A stretch of 64,000 bases of DNA from Anseranas semipalmata (GCA_013399115.1 VXAA01001120.1:9427-73426); one strand, 5' to 3'. Counted from the first letter of the stretch, positions 25,604 to 40,136 are shown. The notes: a model not told the origin generated them from the letters alone. Numbers and translations are program-made.

Positions 25604-27201
25604 GTAAGTTTTCACCTCTTCACTACTTACAGATGTTTTTCATACCATGACATTGAGGTTGGGCAGATTAAAGGGATTCCTCTGCATTTTACTACTGTGC
25701 TCTAGTTCTTCCGTGTACTTCTTCTGGGGTCTTGGGGCTTGTCAGTGAGGAGAATTTAGTGCACAATCTATAGTGTTAACTTACAGATCCATAGCTGCTC
25801 TTTTCTAATTCATTATGTGGACCGTAGCTGCACATCAAATGCAGGGAAGCATTTTCCTGTCTTTAAAGGAACAACATGGTAAAACACCATTATTAGGGTA
25901 TCTTGTAGAAAATCTTGAAAAAGTCAGTATTCAGAGTGTCCTATTGGCTATCATTCCTGACAGGAATAGAAGTCTGAAAGACTGAATTGGCCAAGGTCAG
26001 TTTGTTCATTACATTTAAGACCATAACTGAAGACAAGAAACAGTTTTTGTTGAGCTGTGGAACTTCAATAGTCTTAGTGAAGACAAGTGCATGTGTAGAA
26101 GACTGTATCATTTATACATGATATACGTTTTCTACTATTCTAGTTAAATGTTAAATAGTCAGAGAAAACAATCAATGTCCTTGGCTGTCAGCAAAGGTAT
26201 GAGATCCTCCCAACAAGCATACCTTACAGATATATTTTAATAAACCAAATCCTAGTTGTTCTGTAATTATTACTCACAGCAAACCTAAGGTTACTAAGGT
26301 TCATTAGCAATTTATAGCATCATTGCTTCAGCATTAGGAGGATATGGTTCTCACTTGCTAGTAAGAAAAGATATTTTAATCTTACAGTAGCTTTATATAT
26401 ATTACATACATCATTAGGCAACAGTCCACATGGGGACTTGGTGATGAGTTACTAATCTGCTGCAAATCTGCATTCTGATTTATTCTGTGGTAATAAGAAA
26501 AGTGATTTGTAGACAATCCCCACCTAACTTGAGGAATAGAAAGTCCTGGTTGTAAGGTTATATGCATTGTGTATGTTGACTGCAATAGAATTTAGAATAG
26601 CCTTTAGCAGAAGATACAATAGTTTTACAATAAAGGTGATCATAGAATTACTAACAGTTGTTTCTTTTCCAGAACTATAAATTTAGGAAGACAGAGAGTA
26701 GAGTTCTGTTATTTATTATATTCACTTTTTTATTGCTTATGGTGCCAATGAGACAAAAAATGGATCTTTTGCCTGGAGCACTTACACTGCCTAAGGAAAA
26801 GGAAGCTGTACACAGAAATGCGATCAGTTGGCAGCAGCGCATAGGCAGAGCTGGCATGCCTTGCTGATCCTTACCAGCACCTGAGGCTACATAGTGGAAA
26901 CCACCATTTATACTCATATACAACTTCTCTACACCTAAATCATTTGATATTTCCATGCTTAATAATGGCCTTTCAGAAAGGGAAACAGAAATTTATGATT
27001 TATATATGAATTCCATGTGTTCCCACCTAGGATAAGGTTTACAAGGTCAGAGGCTTATGTAGCATTTTTTATTAGTTGGAGAGATGTACTTGCAGACAGG
27101 AATAAATATCCCTTTGACAACTGATTTGGCTTCTTTTATTTGTTACTGCAAAATGATGTGGAAAACTTGAGAAAATGAGAAACATGTCTCTACTGAAGTG
27201 C

Positions 27202-27230
27202 TATTTATTTATTTATTTATTTATTTTAAT
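27202..27230. repeat. (TTTA)n tetranucleotide microsatellite
   Basis: About seven perfect TTTA units, passing into a T-rich flank. Confidence 0.93.
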
Positions 27231-27999
27231 TTATGTGAATCACCATTCTTAGAGTTTTTGATGACTTGTCCACCTGTCTGTGTGAGCTTCCACAAATCTG
27301 TCAGACATGTGGCTGTGCACAAATACTTGTTGGAGTCAAAGAGCTACACAAGGACAGGACCCTCATCCAGTACGTGAAGCTTGCTTGGTCCCTAATGAGC
27401 TTTAGCAGTGTTTTAACATAGGTGATGCGCTCATGACTTTCTGTTCTTTCCTCCAGACCTCCTGTTTGTAGGACATAAGCATGGAGCCAGCAACTATCAA
27501 AAATAAGAGGTGCCAGCTCTAGCTGCACCTCCCATGGGAAGGGACAGTAAGTTCAGGCTCTGTAGGAAAAGTAGGTCTACACATCAACACATTTTCTCTG
27601 CAAATGTTTTCAGTCCTCTTCCTACATGTGATAATGCTTCTCTACAGCTCTGTGCCAGTGCTTTCTTCCAGTCTCCTTACACTGCACATCAAGGCTTACC
27701 AGTACATCTGCTCCATTCTGTTGTTCCCTAGCAGTTTGTGTAATAAGCCGTTATATGACTCGGAGTGACACCAGCAGCTGTGGCTTATTCTCCCAAACCG
27801 TTTTTAAATTATTTATTCAATTTGCGAACTTTGATTTTTTTTTTTCATCTCACTTACTGTACGTTTTACCTGTGGCGTATTTTTAAAATTTGACCATCAC
27901 TGTCTTGCTTACTGCTGCATTTTTTTTTTAATTTCATTTCATTTTGAAAGTTAAGAATTACAAAATTCTGCACAAATAGTTCTGACTTCCTTAAGAAGA

Positions 28000-28112
28000 A
28001 TTTAATAAATTAAATAAATTAAATTAAGTAAAAGTATGCAAAATTTTATAATTAAAATGAAAAAAAAATCATTAAAATTAAAAATTAAAAAAAAATAAAA
28101 ATTAAAAATGCA
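28000..28112. repeat. AT-only low-complexity tract
   Basis: About 110 bp almost wholly A and T, with imperfect TTAAAT/AAATTA units and several A runs. No longer period is evident. Confidence 0.88.
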
Positions 28113-30253
28113 TCATTAGTTTGCAGGACCTGTAAGAACATTCACTGAATTTCCTTTGTGTCTCTGTACTAAGCAAGGCTCTCTCATTCATCTGATTGTC
28201 AGGGTTAATATGTTAGCATGAAAAATGCCTGCTGAGAAACACCTACATTATTAAAGATTATGAATAAACTGAAATGACTGCAATTTATCTGGTGAAGAAT
28301 AGCAATACAGTCTGTGAAACGTAGACTTCCTTTTGAACAATAATTTGCAAATAAGACAGTGGTGGTCAACCAGAGCATGGGCTTCCATGGAAACTTGCCT
28401 AGAGCTCTGATGGAAAGCCAGGACTTTCTGGGTCCCTGCCACATATCCTTACTCTGAAAATTTTCCTCAGGCTACACCTGGGACCCCAAAGCTGCTGGCC
28501 AAGCAGCTCATCCTGCTATTTGCCTGACATTTCAAGAGCAAGAAGGCAGCATTGGCACTGGCTTTCCTGTAAATATAGGGTCCTGGGTCCTCAGAAAGTC
28601 CACACAGCTTCAGCTTGGAAGCCTTGGGAGATGAGCTCTGGAGGAATGCCTCACCACCACACCTGTCCTGTTTCCACTGCATGAAAAAACTCAAATATAT
28701 CTACATTAGGCTACGCAATGAAAAAAAAATGAAATACAATGAAAAATAATGGATTTCAAGATAATGCAGACCAAAGGAGGCAACTTCTGTCTGTGTGACT
28801 GTTAATGGTACTAGGGCAAGTTTGATTCTGGGCAAGCTGCAAGCAGTGCATACACTGTGTAAGGTCCTTACCTGGGACAGCGGAATACTCAATTAAATCT
28901 TAGTTTGGACATTTCTTCTTCCTTATGGACAAATCAGCCTGTCTCATACAGTAAAAGGGGATCATTTTACTCTTTTACTGAAGATCAACTAAGTACTTAA
29001 AAAAGAATTAAGTAGATAGGTAGGTAAATGGATCTGGGACTTTGCCAGGAGGTGACAAGTGGTATAGCTTTACAAAATAATCTTCAAGCTCAGTCAGACC
29101 AATTACCAAGTGAATGTTTCAGCGAGCACAGCATGATTAAATTTCCCACTCATTCTTCATATCATCTTATATGCTTCCCATGGGAGTCAACCTTGTACGA
29201 CCCACTGTTAACACCAAGTAGATGCAAGATAATCAAAATGTAAGTGTAACGGATGTTTGCAAGTGTATGTATTGTATTCTGTAAATAGAATACAGGATAT
29301 GTGCTTATGATTTCTTTATATCCCACTGAGTATTTATTATTTATAATCATAGAGCCCAAAGGTGTGGCATATGATTAAAAGATTTATTATATCACCATCT
29401 ATTTATCCTCTCCTAATCCTGGTGTATTTATAATTGTGTGCTATGCTACACAATATGTTATTCATAACATATCATTAATCAATTAATTGTAATTTAGATT
29501 GGGCTATTTTTATTTTTTTTCTTGTCTTGCTGTTCTGCATTTCACAGTCTCTGCTACATTCTGCTTGTGTTTAACATGAATCATTTTTGCTTTTGGAAAT
29601 TGTGGAATGATTCCCCATGAACCTCCAACTCTGTTATAGTAGGATTCAAAATTCTATCAAAAATGTCCTATTTCTTCATTGACCAACATTTGTAATGGTA
29701 GAATTTAACTGAGATCTGTGGAATTATGCCAGCACATCATTTCCCCCTAATATAAGACTAGCATCAAAAGTCCTTACAAAATCAAAGTTAACACAAAGTA
29801 GTCTTTGTTTCTATCTGTTGTATATTACTGTGCTCATGGAGTTATTTTGAAATTCTTGAACATCCATGACAGAAGAGATTTTCACTCTGTTTGCAAGCAG
29901 TTCTTATTTCTAATGCAAGAATCACAACTAGCGAAACATAAAATTGTCTTCTGTTAATTGTCTCAATTATTGTGGATGATTCCACAAAACATATTGAATT
30001 TAGCTGTAACTTTGGGTGACTATAGGAAGGTCAGGTCCCATGCCAAGATTTCAAATGTCAAACTCAATTGTTTGAATTTGATTCACTTCTCAACAGAAAA
30101 CCAGTATAGCAGGAAAAGAACCTGGGTACCTTAGTATCAGATAGATCTGTGTTTTCTCCATCCTAGACAGTGAAATTTCTGCTTCCCTTTCCAACATTAT
30201 AAACAGAAGATATGCATAGTATTAAAAGCCAAAGTAAAGTATTTAAAATGTAT

Positions 30254-30303
30254 TGGAAAAAAAAATGAAAAAAAAAAGAAAAAAAATGAAAGAAAAAAAA
30301 AAC
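30254..30303. repeat. A-rich purine tract
   Basis: About 50 bp of A runs interrupted by single G, TG or GAAAG elements. It is nearly homopurine on the plus strand. Confidence 0.9.
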
Positions 30304-30686
30304 AACAGATTTTAGTGCAAAACTGTTCCAAGTATTCATTTAACAACAATTCACATATAACCTCTGTATCACTTGCAATGATCTCTTTAACAGTTCTTTA
30401 ACCAGTAATATCTGACTACACACTACCTAGTCACATGGTATTTGTTCATTCACGCGTGGGAGCTTTTGAAAACAAGTAGTCTTGCTAATATTCTCACAAG
30501 CAATTGTCTAAGGCCTCAAGAACAACCAACACAATGAAACAAAATATATCAGGCATCCCATAACCATGATTTAAACCTAGTAAAGCATTTTTCCATTATT
30601 TGACTACTTCTTCTTGAGGTCTCCTGAACGCCATATGGAAATTCTAGGAAGGGTGACCGTACAATAAGAAAGACAAGACCTCATGC

Positions 30687-30703
30687 TTTTTTTTTTTTTT
30701 TTT
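30687..30703. repeat. (T)17 homopolymer
   Basis: A T run following 'CTCATGC' and preceding 'CCTCCATCTC'. It resembles a splice polypyrimidine tract, but no AG with an open frame follows closely. Confidence 0.9.
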
Positions 30704-33689
30704 CCTCCATCTCACTGTTTGCATGACCATCACCTTCCTCATTAGTTCATAGGTGAACTTTTTTGTCAGCCTGGAAGTACCAACATCAGAGAACCTCTCT
30801 TGCCTATTCTGTAGCTTGTTAACAGATGACCAGTTTTTATAACTGTATCATTTGATGCTGGATTATGAAATGGATGAGAGGTGGATAAGCATAACCTCTT
30901 CTACACAATCTGCCATCTGTACTCTTAGTATGGCTTGTTCACTCTCTGTGAGAAGCTGGAAGCAAGGTGTTGAGGATGTTTGAATTTGATAATATGAAAT
31001 ACTTCTGAGATGTAAAGAAATTACATAGGATACTCCTTATGATGTGTAAAGAGCTACAACAGACTTGAATATGCTCTACCTAGGAAGAGGTTTTGTCAGC
31101 TAGAGGGACTGTTATGTCTAAGTTATCATATTTATTTCAAGCAAATACCAGAGACATGAATGAAGTCACTGTATATTTGGCATCCAGAATAATAGTACAC
31201 AAAAGAAATATTACTACAAATCTATTTGATCTCACCACACAAACTGAATTTGTGTTGGCTAGGATAACCAAGAGGGAAATTTTAAAGTGAAGGAGAGAAA
31301 TGGATTGTATTTTAAGCAAAAGTGAGAACAAGAAATACGGTCAGAAAGTATCTCCATGGGAGATCCCCATGTTGAAGGTAGGAAACATTTAGTATCATTT
31401 CCCACCCTGAGAAATGTCTTTTACATGACTGAGACAACAAAACTACTATTTAGGAATGTTCTTCTTGGGTATAGTTTAATTTTATAATTTATTAGGTTTA
31501 ACTGTTTAGTCTTTCCATTGAGTTTCTAGTCTGTTAATTAAGACTCCCCCCTTTGTTTTGCAAGATTAAACATGTTATTTTTATTTTTTTAAGCTTGCCT
31601 AATTTTTCTGGTGAGTCCAGACTAATTGAAGTAATATAACCATGTTCTTACTTCCACAAAGAGACTAAATGCAAACAAAGTGAAATACACAGTCCTGTCT
31701 TTTGGGAGCCTGCAACCACAATAAGTATGGAAAACACAGGAGCTGCTTTCCATAATGCTGTGAGAGACAGCATGAGAGCAGCACAATTCTGGGAGAAATT
31801 TTCTTCATTAAGCTTAATTCAAGCAGCAGGCTCATCCTTGCAAGATGACCCCTAGCTTCAGTTAGCCCCCAGCTATTACAGGTGGCATTCACATTTGGCT
31901 TACCTGTTCTTTATATCTTCCAAAATGAGGGCTGAAGTGCTGGTTCAGCAGCATGTGTTTTGCTGCTGCGTACTGGCTCCAGCTTTCACACCCTGCAGAG
32001 CTGGTGCTCCAAGAGCTAACGGAGCTGGAGATTTCTAAAGTGCCCAGGCAGAGCCATATGCTGTCGAACAGTTTGTCTCAGACACATTTCAGCAGGCTGA
32101 TGGAAGCAGAGATGTATTTTCTGTTCTGAGAGGCTCTCTCCAACTGATAGTGTGTGCCACAAGGGCCTGGTGGACTGCCACAGCGGTGGGGAATGAGAAC
32201 AAAGGAAAGCCAAATAAATGGCTTATTTTGCATCAGAAAACACTCGTGGCTTCCAAATGCTTTATTTGTTGGAAACTCTGAAAATAGGTTTCTGTAATGG
32301 CACCAGGTTCAGACTTTGCCCTCAGTCACAAAGACAGAAAGAGATGCACATCCAAAAAGTCATTTTGACCAGACTTCTCCTCATCTTATGCAAAGCAGGG
32401 AAATTTGACCAAGATTAAGTATATTTTGGAGGTAGGTTCTGGTCAAGTCCATCCACTTTCCTGTCTGAGAAAACACTTTGTACTGCACAGAAAAACAAGT
32501 GTCAGTGAACAAGTTTTAAACAAACTATCACTACCGACAGAAAATAGCAGATAATTTTCTTTAGAGAGAACAATATCTTAAGAGACATAAATATGTAATG
32601 CAGTTTGCTCTCTGCTCTGAATCATGAATTTATACAAGAATAAAGAAATCTTATTTTTCAATTTGATTCCAATGGAGAAGCCACTTTCTGCTACCAAGTA
32701 GCCAGAGGTTGTACAATCAAGCAACCAAAGTCACTCCTGAGACAGCGTGCTATCAAGCATGTTACACATCAAAATTTCATAGCAATTTTTCTTTAGATTG
32801 CTTACCAAAACATCTTGAAATGTGTGAAATTTAAAACTGTTCTGAAAAGGCATGTTTGAACAGTGCAGGAGAACTAGAGTGTTGGCTTTTACTGCAAGAG
32901 TATAGATCAAAATAGATGATTACACAGAGGGGGTCCTTTCTAATATGTCAAGAAGTAGAAAACAATCACAGAGATGTAATACCTGCCTGCATGAAGGCCC
33001 TTAAGCATTGAATTTTCTTAGCAGTACTGTGTTTGCTTTATTGCAAGCATATGTTAGGACTGACTTAAGTATAGTTACTTTTCCCTTGAGCTGAAGAATA
33101 GAAAACATTATCCCATGAACTCCCTTCCAGGAGAATTTTCCTTTGATTCTCAGGAATTTTTAGGTACATGGAGAGGAAAGCCTTTATAAAATGATCTTCT
33201 CAATGACTTGGGATGTAATATGGTTGGAGAGACACAGGTTTGTCTTGTGAGTCATATCACCTGAAAATGAGATTGCATACATCGCATTTAATTAATTCTT
33301 CCTGTAGAAGAATTTACCCAAGTTCTGGACACTCAATGAGGAACAGTTTTCTACTCTGTAACCATGGACAGTGTAAATGGCATTTTATATGAGATTACCA
33401 GACTGCAGGTTAAGTCTTGAAAAAGAAATCTAGACCACCTAAACCTGGAGAAAAGGTTCAAGTTAAACAATGATACCTGTAAATATCAGAAAAAAATGGG
33501 ACTTTGATTTTTTTTTTTTAACTAAAACATGCATGGATTTTTTAGTAGTCCAGATTTAGTTCAAGTTTACACAGTTCTGAATGTTCTGACCACTGCATTT
33601 GTGCCATCATGTCTGTAGGAATCAATAAATTGTTTATAACAAGTGAATCTTTGCCTAAAATGAAGGTAACACATTACAAAAAAAAAAAA

Positions 33690-33752
33690 NNNNNNNNNNN
33701 NNNNNNNNNNNNNNNNNNNNNNNNNNNNNNNNNNNNNNNNNNNNNNNNNNNN
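33690..33752. other. Assembly gap, 63 N
   Basis: N run flanked by at least a dozen A on the left and six A on the right. The missing sequence is probably a long A homopolymer or A-rich repeat. The N length may be an estimate. Confidence 0.97.
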
Positions 33753-33959
33753 AAAAAAGTGTTCTATACATTTGTTCTAACCCTCTGGAAATGAGTTACT
33801 GCTGACTTTGATAAATGCCGAAAAATAGCCAGCATCTGTTTACACATTATTTTCATCTGCCATACAGTATGACGTGGACAAAAAGTATTCAGGCAGGTGC
33901 TAGGGAACATGTTTAAGTAAAACCACTGAATGGGTCCTTTGCACTATGAGGATGGTTGC

Positions 33960-34006
33960 TGAACTCTGATCAAACATGAGAATATGAGAGTATGAATCAG
34001 AGTTCA
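33960..34006. repeat. 11-bp inverted repeat with 25-nt loop
   Basis: TGAACTCTGAT (33960-33970) and ATCAGAGTTCA (33996-34006) are exact reverse complements around a 25-nt purine-rich spacer. The second arm is followed by a short direct repeat (AGTTCAAGTTCAAG). The loop shows no further pairing, so a miRNA-like precursor is unlikely. Confidence 0.8.
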
Positions 34007-37000
34007 AGTTCAAGAGAATTTTAACTTCTGTAGAAAGAGTACTTTCTCCAGGAGGGTTTAATTTCCTTCTGCTTGTCATGGGCTAGAGTTAAAGCCCAAA
34101 AGAAATTAGGGATACACTTATTTAAGTGGAGGTCTCGACACATGTCTTGCATTGTGGATCAAATAAATTATCAACCCTCTTTTCACCTTCTGCTGAACAC
34201 ACGGGCTATATAAAACAATTGTTTCTAGGATCTTAAGATGAACTGAGGACTGAGTCATGGGGTACAGGACACGTAAAATTTATAATCAAACAGCTTTCAG
34301 GGAAGGATATTAGCATCCTTCCAATCCTTCTTTTTCACCCCAAATTATAATGTAGAAAAATATAATTATATGTTTGACACTTTTTAAAGGTCTACCATGT
34401 GCAACATCTTTTATTTCCCAAGTCAAAATAAGAAAAGAAATAAATTTCAAAGACACAATTCTAGGTGCCAGAATTTAACACCTTCTACAATGATCTTTCG
34501 CTTTCATTTTCCTTTCCTCCTAGAATATAATTACATGCCCTCAAGGTGCTGAAAATAAATAGGTAAAGACAGTCGGTTGTGGTCAATTGCTTGCAGTAGG
34601 ACTCACTTGTCAAAAATCTTATGTCTTTATTTGAGTTACCTAACCTTTGTTCCCTTTATAGCAAGCAGAGAAAGATTTTCAAGAGTATTAATCTCATCAT
34701 AAAAGAGATATTTAAAACAGATTAGATGAATTACACCCAAAAAGTGCCACTTTCTCTCAACTGACTTGGAAGGGATCCTAGCTCAGATGTAGATGTAGTT
34801 AGGTGAGATGAGTCCCACTCTAGATGTTTCCTTTCTCTCTAGACCTCCAACAGAAAATGGCTTTCTTTTCTGGCATCTACAGCAATAATCATTATCCAAA
34901 AGGTCACCCTGAAAGCCTGTTGTGTCTGTCTTCTTCTCCATTTCTTTTAAGAAAAGTTCACATTCTGAAAGGAAATTCCAGCTAAAAGGAGGTAACCAAA
35001 ATTGACTTGTTTTTATGGAATGGTATGAACCTTTAGTCTTGGTTTTACAGTCTTTGCAGTCCTTGTCCTTGGAAACTTGCCTTGACCATGACTTGATTAT
35101 AAGATTTCATTATACCAGGCTATGTTTAATTCCCCTGCATGTTATGATTCCTTTTAGAAGAAGCTCATATGCCCCCAGGGCAAGAACCAAGATGTGCTTC
35201 ATAAAAATTCAATCTTCTGGATGACCAGGGGACCAGGCTTGCACAGTGGAATTCAGTGTAGGAACAGCCTGGTGTGTTGCTATTGCAAAAATGTGGCTCT
35301 TTGGATGTTTGAAGAGAAAAAAAGTAAGAATATTGCTGAAATCCTATGTCTACATTTGTGAGGCTGACAATGGAGTACTGCATATGGGTGTAGTATCATA
35401 ATTTTAAAAGGGATTTGCAAAACTGGAGAAAGCCATACTGAAGGTGTAAATGATGCTCTACAGAGATGGTCACATATCAGGTATTAAAAGGAAGACTGAA
35501 AGTTGAATTGGTTATATTAAATCAATGTTTTATAAGGCAAAAAAAATCAGGAAGATCTCTCCCTCTAGAAATGAAAAGCATTTGAAGAAATAGTGACTCT
35601 TGAGAAGTGGCAGGCTTGCTTTTAAAAGTGTACTAGCAAAATTAACAACCGAAACAGACAATCAGGACAGTGGTTAGTTACCTCGCATGATGCCTTCAAA
35701 GTAAGACTTGACATCTTCTGGAAGACATGTTCAATGCACAAGTAATTGGGTACAGTTTTATACGCTGTGTTTGGTAGCAAGTGACTCCAGCCTTAGAATC
35801 AATGAACCCATTAATATCCTGGATAGTTCTTTAGAGTTACCACAGTATTCTGCCATCAGGCACTATTACCTTCCCTGTGGTCCAAATTCATTCACTGCAC
35901 TGTAACTCCCTGCCTCTAATTACAGGTTATGTTTTTGAAGAACCAAGATACTTTTTCTGCTGTGTTTATTCACAGAACAGTTCAGTGCTAGCAGCCAGCA
36001 ATTGTTTGTCATGCACTTCAGCTGGTATTAAATAGAAAGGTGAGTGTGAGTGACAATGAATCCCTAAGTGGTCAGAGAACCTAATATGCTCTGTAGCTTC
36101 TGTCTCTTTGAATGTACTGAACCTCCACTATTTATATATATTTTTTTGCTCAAAACTGAAAAAGTTGTTAGGTTGGTTGTTCACTGCAGTGGAAGAACAA
36201 ATGCCTTTTTTTTAAGGAAACTGAAACAACAATGCAAGATCTGTTCTCTACTGGTAATATCACCCTGACCATCAGGACTTCTGCCTCACATCCTCTTCAC
36301 CTTTTTTTCATACAATTTTTCATATAAAATATCCTTTCTGCATGGCAAGTACTCTTTATTTCTATTTCAGATTCCTGCTGAAGACCCATTTCTCAGTGCA
36401 ATAGTGTAGAGTAGTGAGTCAAAGACATTCACTAAAATTTTCTCTACAGTTAGAGTATTGTGCAGGAGGGCTACTGTGTGCCAGCTGTCCTCCCTGAGAA
36501 GTCATATATTCTCGTAACTGTTCTTGTGTACATATTCTCTGATTTTCCTATTGTCTTCATAGTCCTTTCCCTCTTCCTCCTCAGTATCTTACTAATCATT
36601 AATGAGGGCATCCGTGGAGCTCCATTACCATCTATGAGAATTAGCATATCTATGAAGTTTTGCCCAGTCATGTGTTAATTGCAGGAGAAAGTCTGAAACT
36701 AAAAATCTTCAGGTGAGTATGAAATCCTGGACTCTTGAATCTCATTAAACTCACAGGAGATATAGTTGCTATGGGGAGTTATTCAGGTCTTGCCAAAGCA
36801 GGCACACACACGTGTTCAGCTGGAGAGCTCCCTGGGCTCCATTGACAAAGCTGTTGCATGCACATGGACATACCCACATCACTGACTCCTAATCTGAATC
36901 CCACCTTTAATGTCATTTTCCAGCTGTCATTTTAGTTGAATTCTTCACACAACAACCTTTGTTTCAACTGGTTTGAAAAGTGCCTTCATTCTGGCTAGCC

Positions 37001-39526
37001 TACAGTCTTACTGACAGAGACCTCTGGTAGGAAAAGAAAAAGATGGACATTGAGCTGCTCAAGTTAAGGATGGTGACAGGCCCAAGTTTTTCACTTCCCA
37101 GATAAGTGCTCAGACTGTTATTTTGTAATAAATAAGGGAGGTAGCATCTCTGTTTTGAAAGAAAATTCTGTTCTGTTGGTGTTATGATTCTGCTGATGTA
37201 TGTTTGGTGTGTGAATGTCTATTCTGTAGGCCCTTCAGTTGACAGATGATACAAAACAGCTGCTTTCTGGATTGTGTTATTCTTATGTATGTCATTTGAA
37301 GATACATCTGGTGTTATCTTACACACCAAGTTTGCAGAGGTGGGTACTAAACCTATTTTGGCATCTAAGACATGAACTCAATTTAGCCTGGCTCTGCAAC
37401 AGAAGCCAGCTCAGTTCAAGGATCCAGGAACTATTATCTTTTATGGTTTATTTTTAATTTTTTTTTTTTTTCTCCATTAGCGTCCCAGTCTCATGCCCCT
37501 CTTTTTTCTGGCATTGCTATGAACCTGCCTAAGTCCTTCATTGGTCTGACTTAATATCACATTATCTGACTTGTGAAGCTCTGATCTTATGAATTCTGTA
37601 TCAGACTATTATAACGTTTCATATTTTTTACATGGATTTTACCTGTTTTGAGACATCAAAGGGTAGCTTCTCAGCCATGGTATACCGGCACAACAACTCT
37701 GGAGGACTAAGCCCTCACACACTACAAATTATTCCCTGTAAAGTGTCATCTATTTGTTTCCAAAATTCACTGGGGTGGCATTTGTCAAACATTATTCAAC
37801 TTTAGCTTAATGTAGCTTTGTTCAATCAGTGCTTTGCTGAATAGTAAATCAACGTCGGAAAAGGTTTATGAATGTAATGGCAAATTGCACATCAGTTAAT
37901 GAAAGGGTATGAATAGATAATCAGGTTATAAATCAAGCTAGAGCTTTACAAAAAATTACAAACTGTGAGAATAAAGCCTGGATGGTTAGTCATAGCTTCA
38001 AAAACTCATCTGTAGCTATCACTTTTTCGAAATTCAGTTATTGTTCTTCGGACAAGAGTTGTGTGTTTGTGTCTATGGGCTTATGTATTCTGGCCAGTTT
38101 CCAATCTAAATAATCATATTTGCATACATCAAGTTTCCTGTGATGTTTCACATTGTTCTGCCTTTCCCTCTCTAAAGCTTTCATTAACATGAGAAAATGA
38201 CAAAATGCTGTTGTGCTGCTAAAGCAGTCTAACAGCTGTAGTTCAATGATAAACAAATCATCTTTTTTTGTAGGTATAGATCCAGACAGATAGGTCTACT
38301 AACATATTTTGACTACTTTACTGGTGAAAGCATGAACAACTTGGTCATTATTGATGCACACTTATCTAATTATTGAACTATAGGATAAGGGAATACATCC
38401 TGACCCTTGATTGCTGTCTCTATCTGTTGCCCACTGATTTGTTTCCCAGGACTTATTTTAACAGTCTGACAGTGATCAGAGACCTATACAAACAAGATGC
38501 AATACCTGTGAAAAGTTAAGGTCTAATATTAACATTTATATTTTTAGAACTTATTGATTGCCACACTTTAGAGTTAAAATCTTAGCATTTTGGCATATGA
38601 TATATTAATTATATACTGTCCCACTCCTAGTGCCAGCTCTGTTTTTTGTATCTCTTAAGTGTAGTTATGTCTTTGCCCACTAGGGATTTCTGGAAATGAG
38701 AAACCTTTCTGACCATAGCAGTGTTGAAATAATCAACTTTTGTAGAAACATTTAGGGTTTGATCCTTTTTCCATGGAAGTAAATTGAGTTATAATCTAAG
38801 TGATTTTAGAGACAGATGTACCAAGTACCATGGAAAGAAACTTTTTATTTTCACAGCACATGATGAAGCAAACTGTATTAAATTGATTTCCTCATGTATT
38901 AATTAATTTGATTTTGCTAACCAAATGTCTTCAAAGGAAATTAATATCCCTGCAGAGTGCCAGAATTCTCACTGCATTGTTTCAAATAGCTATCTGCCTC
39001 CTTCCACCTGCTTTTTCCTGTATCCTAAAAACATCTTCAGTGGATATGAATAGATTGCCTTTAGTGTAATGCACTGACTCATCTCTGCACAGTGAGATGA
39101 GAAAAGCCCTCCAGACTTCCTACAGAAGACTTTTAGACGTAAGCAGTCTAACTCTGCTGATTCTGATTTGTCCCCTGGAAATGTCATATTTGAAAGTTCA
39201 CTGGGTTTGTTGGCAAAGACATCTGTGTATTTGTTAGATTTCATTTGAGGCTGGATGTATGGTACATTTGCTATGGTGCTGCAGGTTTGAGGAAGACAGA
39301 ACCCCATTTCTTGGAAGCAGCACTATAACATGAGTTAAGCAGATGTTTAATAAATTTTCTGTGACAGGAGGGAAAATGAGAAGAAAGAAAAGGGAAATAT
39401 TTTTTCATGTCCAAAGCAGTATGCCTAAAAGGCTAATAAATCAAAATAAGGTTGCTCTAGATAATATTTTTCCTTATCGATTAAGGCAAAAAGGAAGGGA
39501 ATTGGAAATCAATGACCCATCAAAAT

Positions 39527-39546
39527 ATATATTTTTAAAAATATAT
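39527..39546. repeat. 20-bp perfect A/T palindrome
   Basis: ATATATTTTT followed by its exact reverse complement AAAAATATAT. Sequence this AT-rich forms palindromes easily, so the significance is low. Confidence 0.85.
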
Positions 39547-40116
39547 TCAAACAAAGAAAAACAGAATTCTGCTGAGATCTGAATTGCAGGTACAGTGGCT
39601 TATTTTCAATGGGATGAAGAACACCATTACCTTCACCTTCCCTTCTTACAACAAAGATTTGTAATTTTTTTATACACAATTTTAAAAGATAATTTATTTT
39701 GACTTTATTTGTTTTGATGTACAAAACTTAAACGTTAAAGACAGAACTAAGATTACATTGGTCCATGTGATTGAATCCATATACAAAGAAAACAGAATAT
39801 AAAGGACAATTTCCTGACCAGCTGGAGGATATCTTACCAGAGAATTCATCCCAGCTGGATCAACCATCTTAGAAGTGTAATTCAGGTTCTGAAATATGCT
39901 TTGACATCTGTCCGTCTCAACTTCTCATCAGGAGCAAGTATCTTGCTGACTTTGACTTTTCAATGTCATTTTGAGCAGACAACACTCACCAGAAGGGGTG
40001 ACAATACCAGTACCCTCTGTGAAACTTGGACCTCTCCATTGGAGGGAACTCAGAAGAGTTTCATCGAAGATGGTAAGACAGTCACAAAGCTGTAGTTGTT
40101 TGTTTTATTAAATGAC

Positions 40117-40136
40117 AAAAAAAAAAAAAAAAAAAA
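40117..40136. repeat. (A)20 homopolymer
   Basis: An A run 45 bp downstream of a weak candidate exon. There is no AATAAA signal 10-30 bp before it, so it is not a convincing retroposed tail. Confidence 0.93.

Larger units (their letters stand above)
24651..33689. other. Unique AT-rich DNA, no gene seen
   Basis: Between the CR1 joint and the large gap I see only the weak candidate exons, one TTTA microsatellite and AT-only tracts. Stops are frequent on both strands. Confidence 0.7.
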
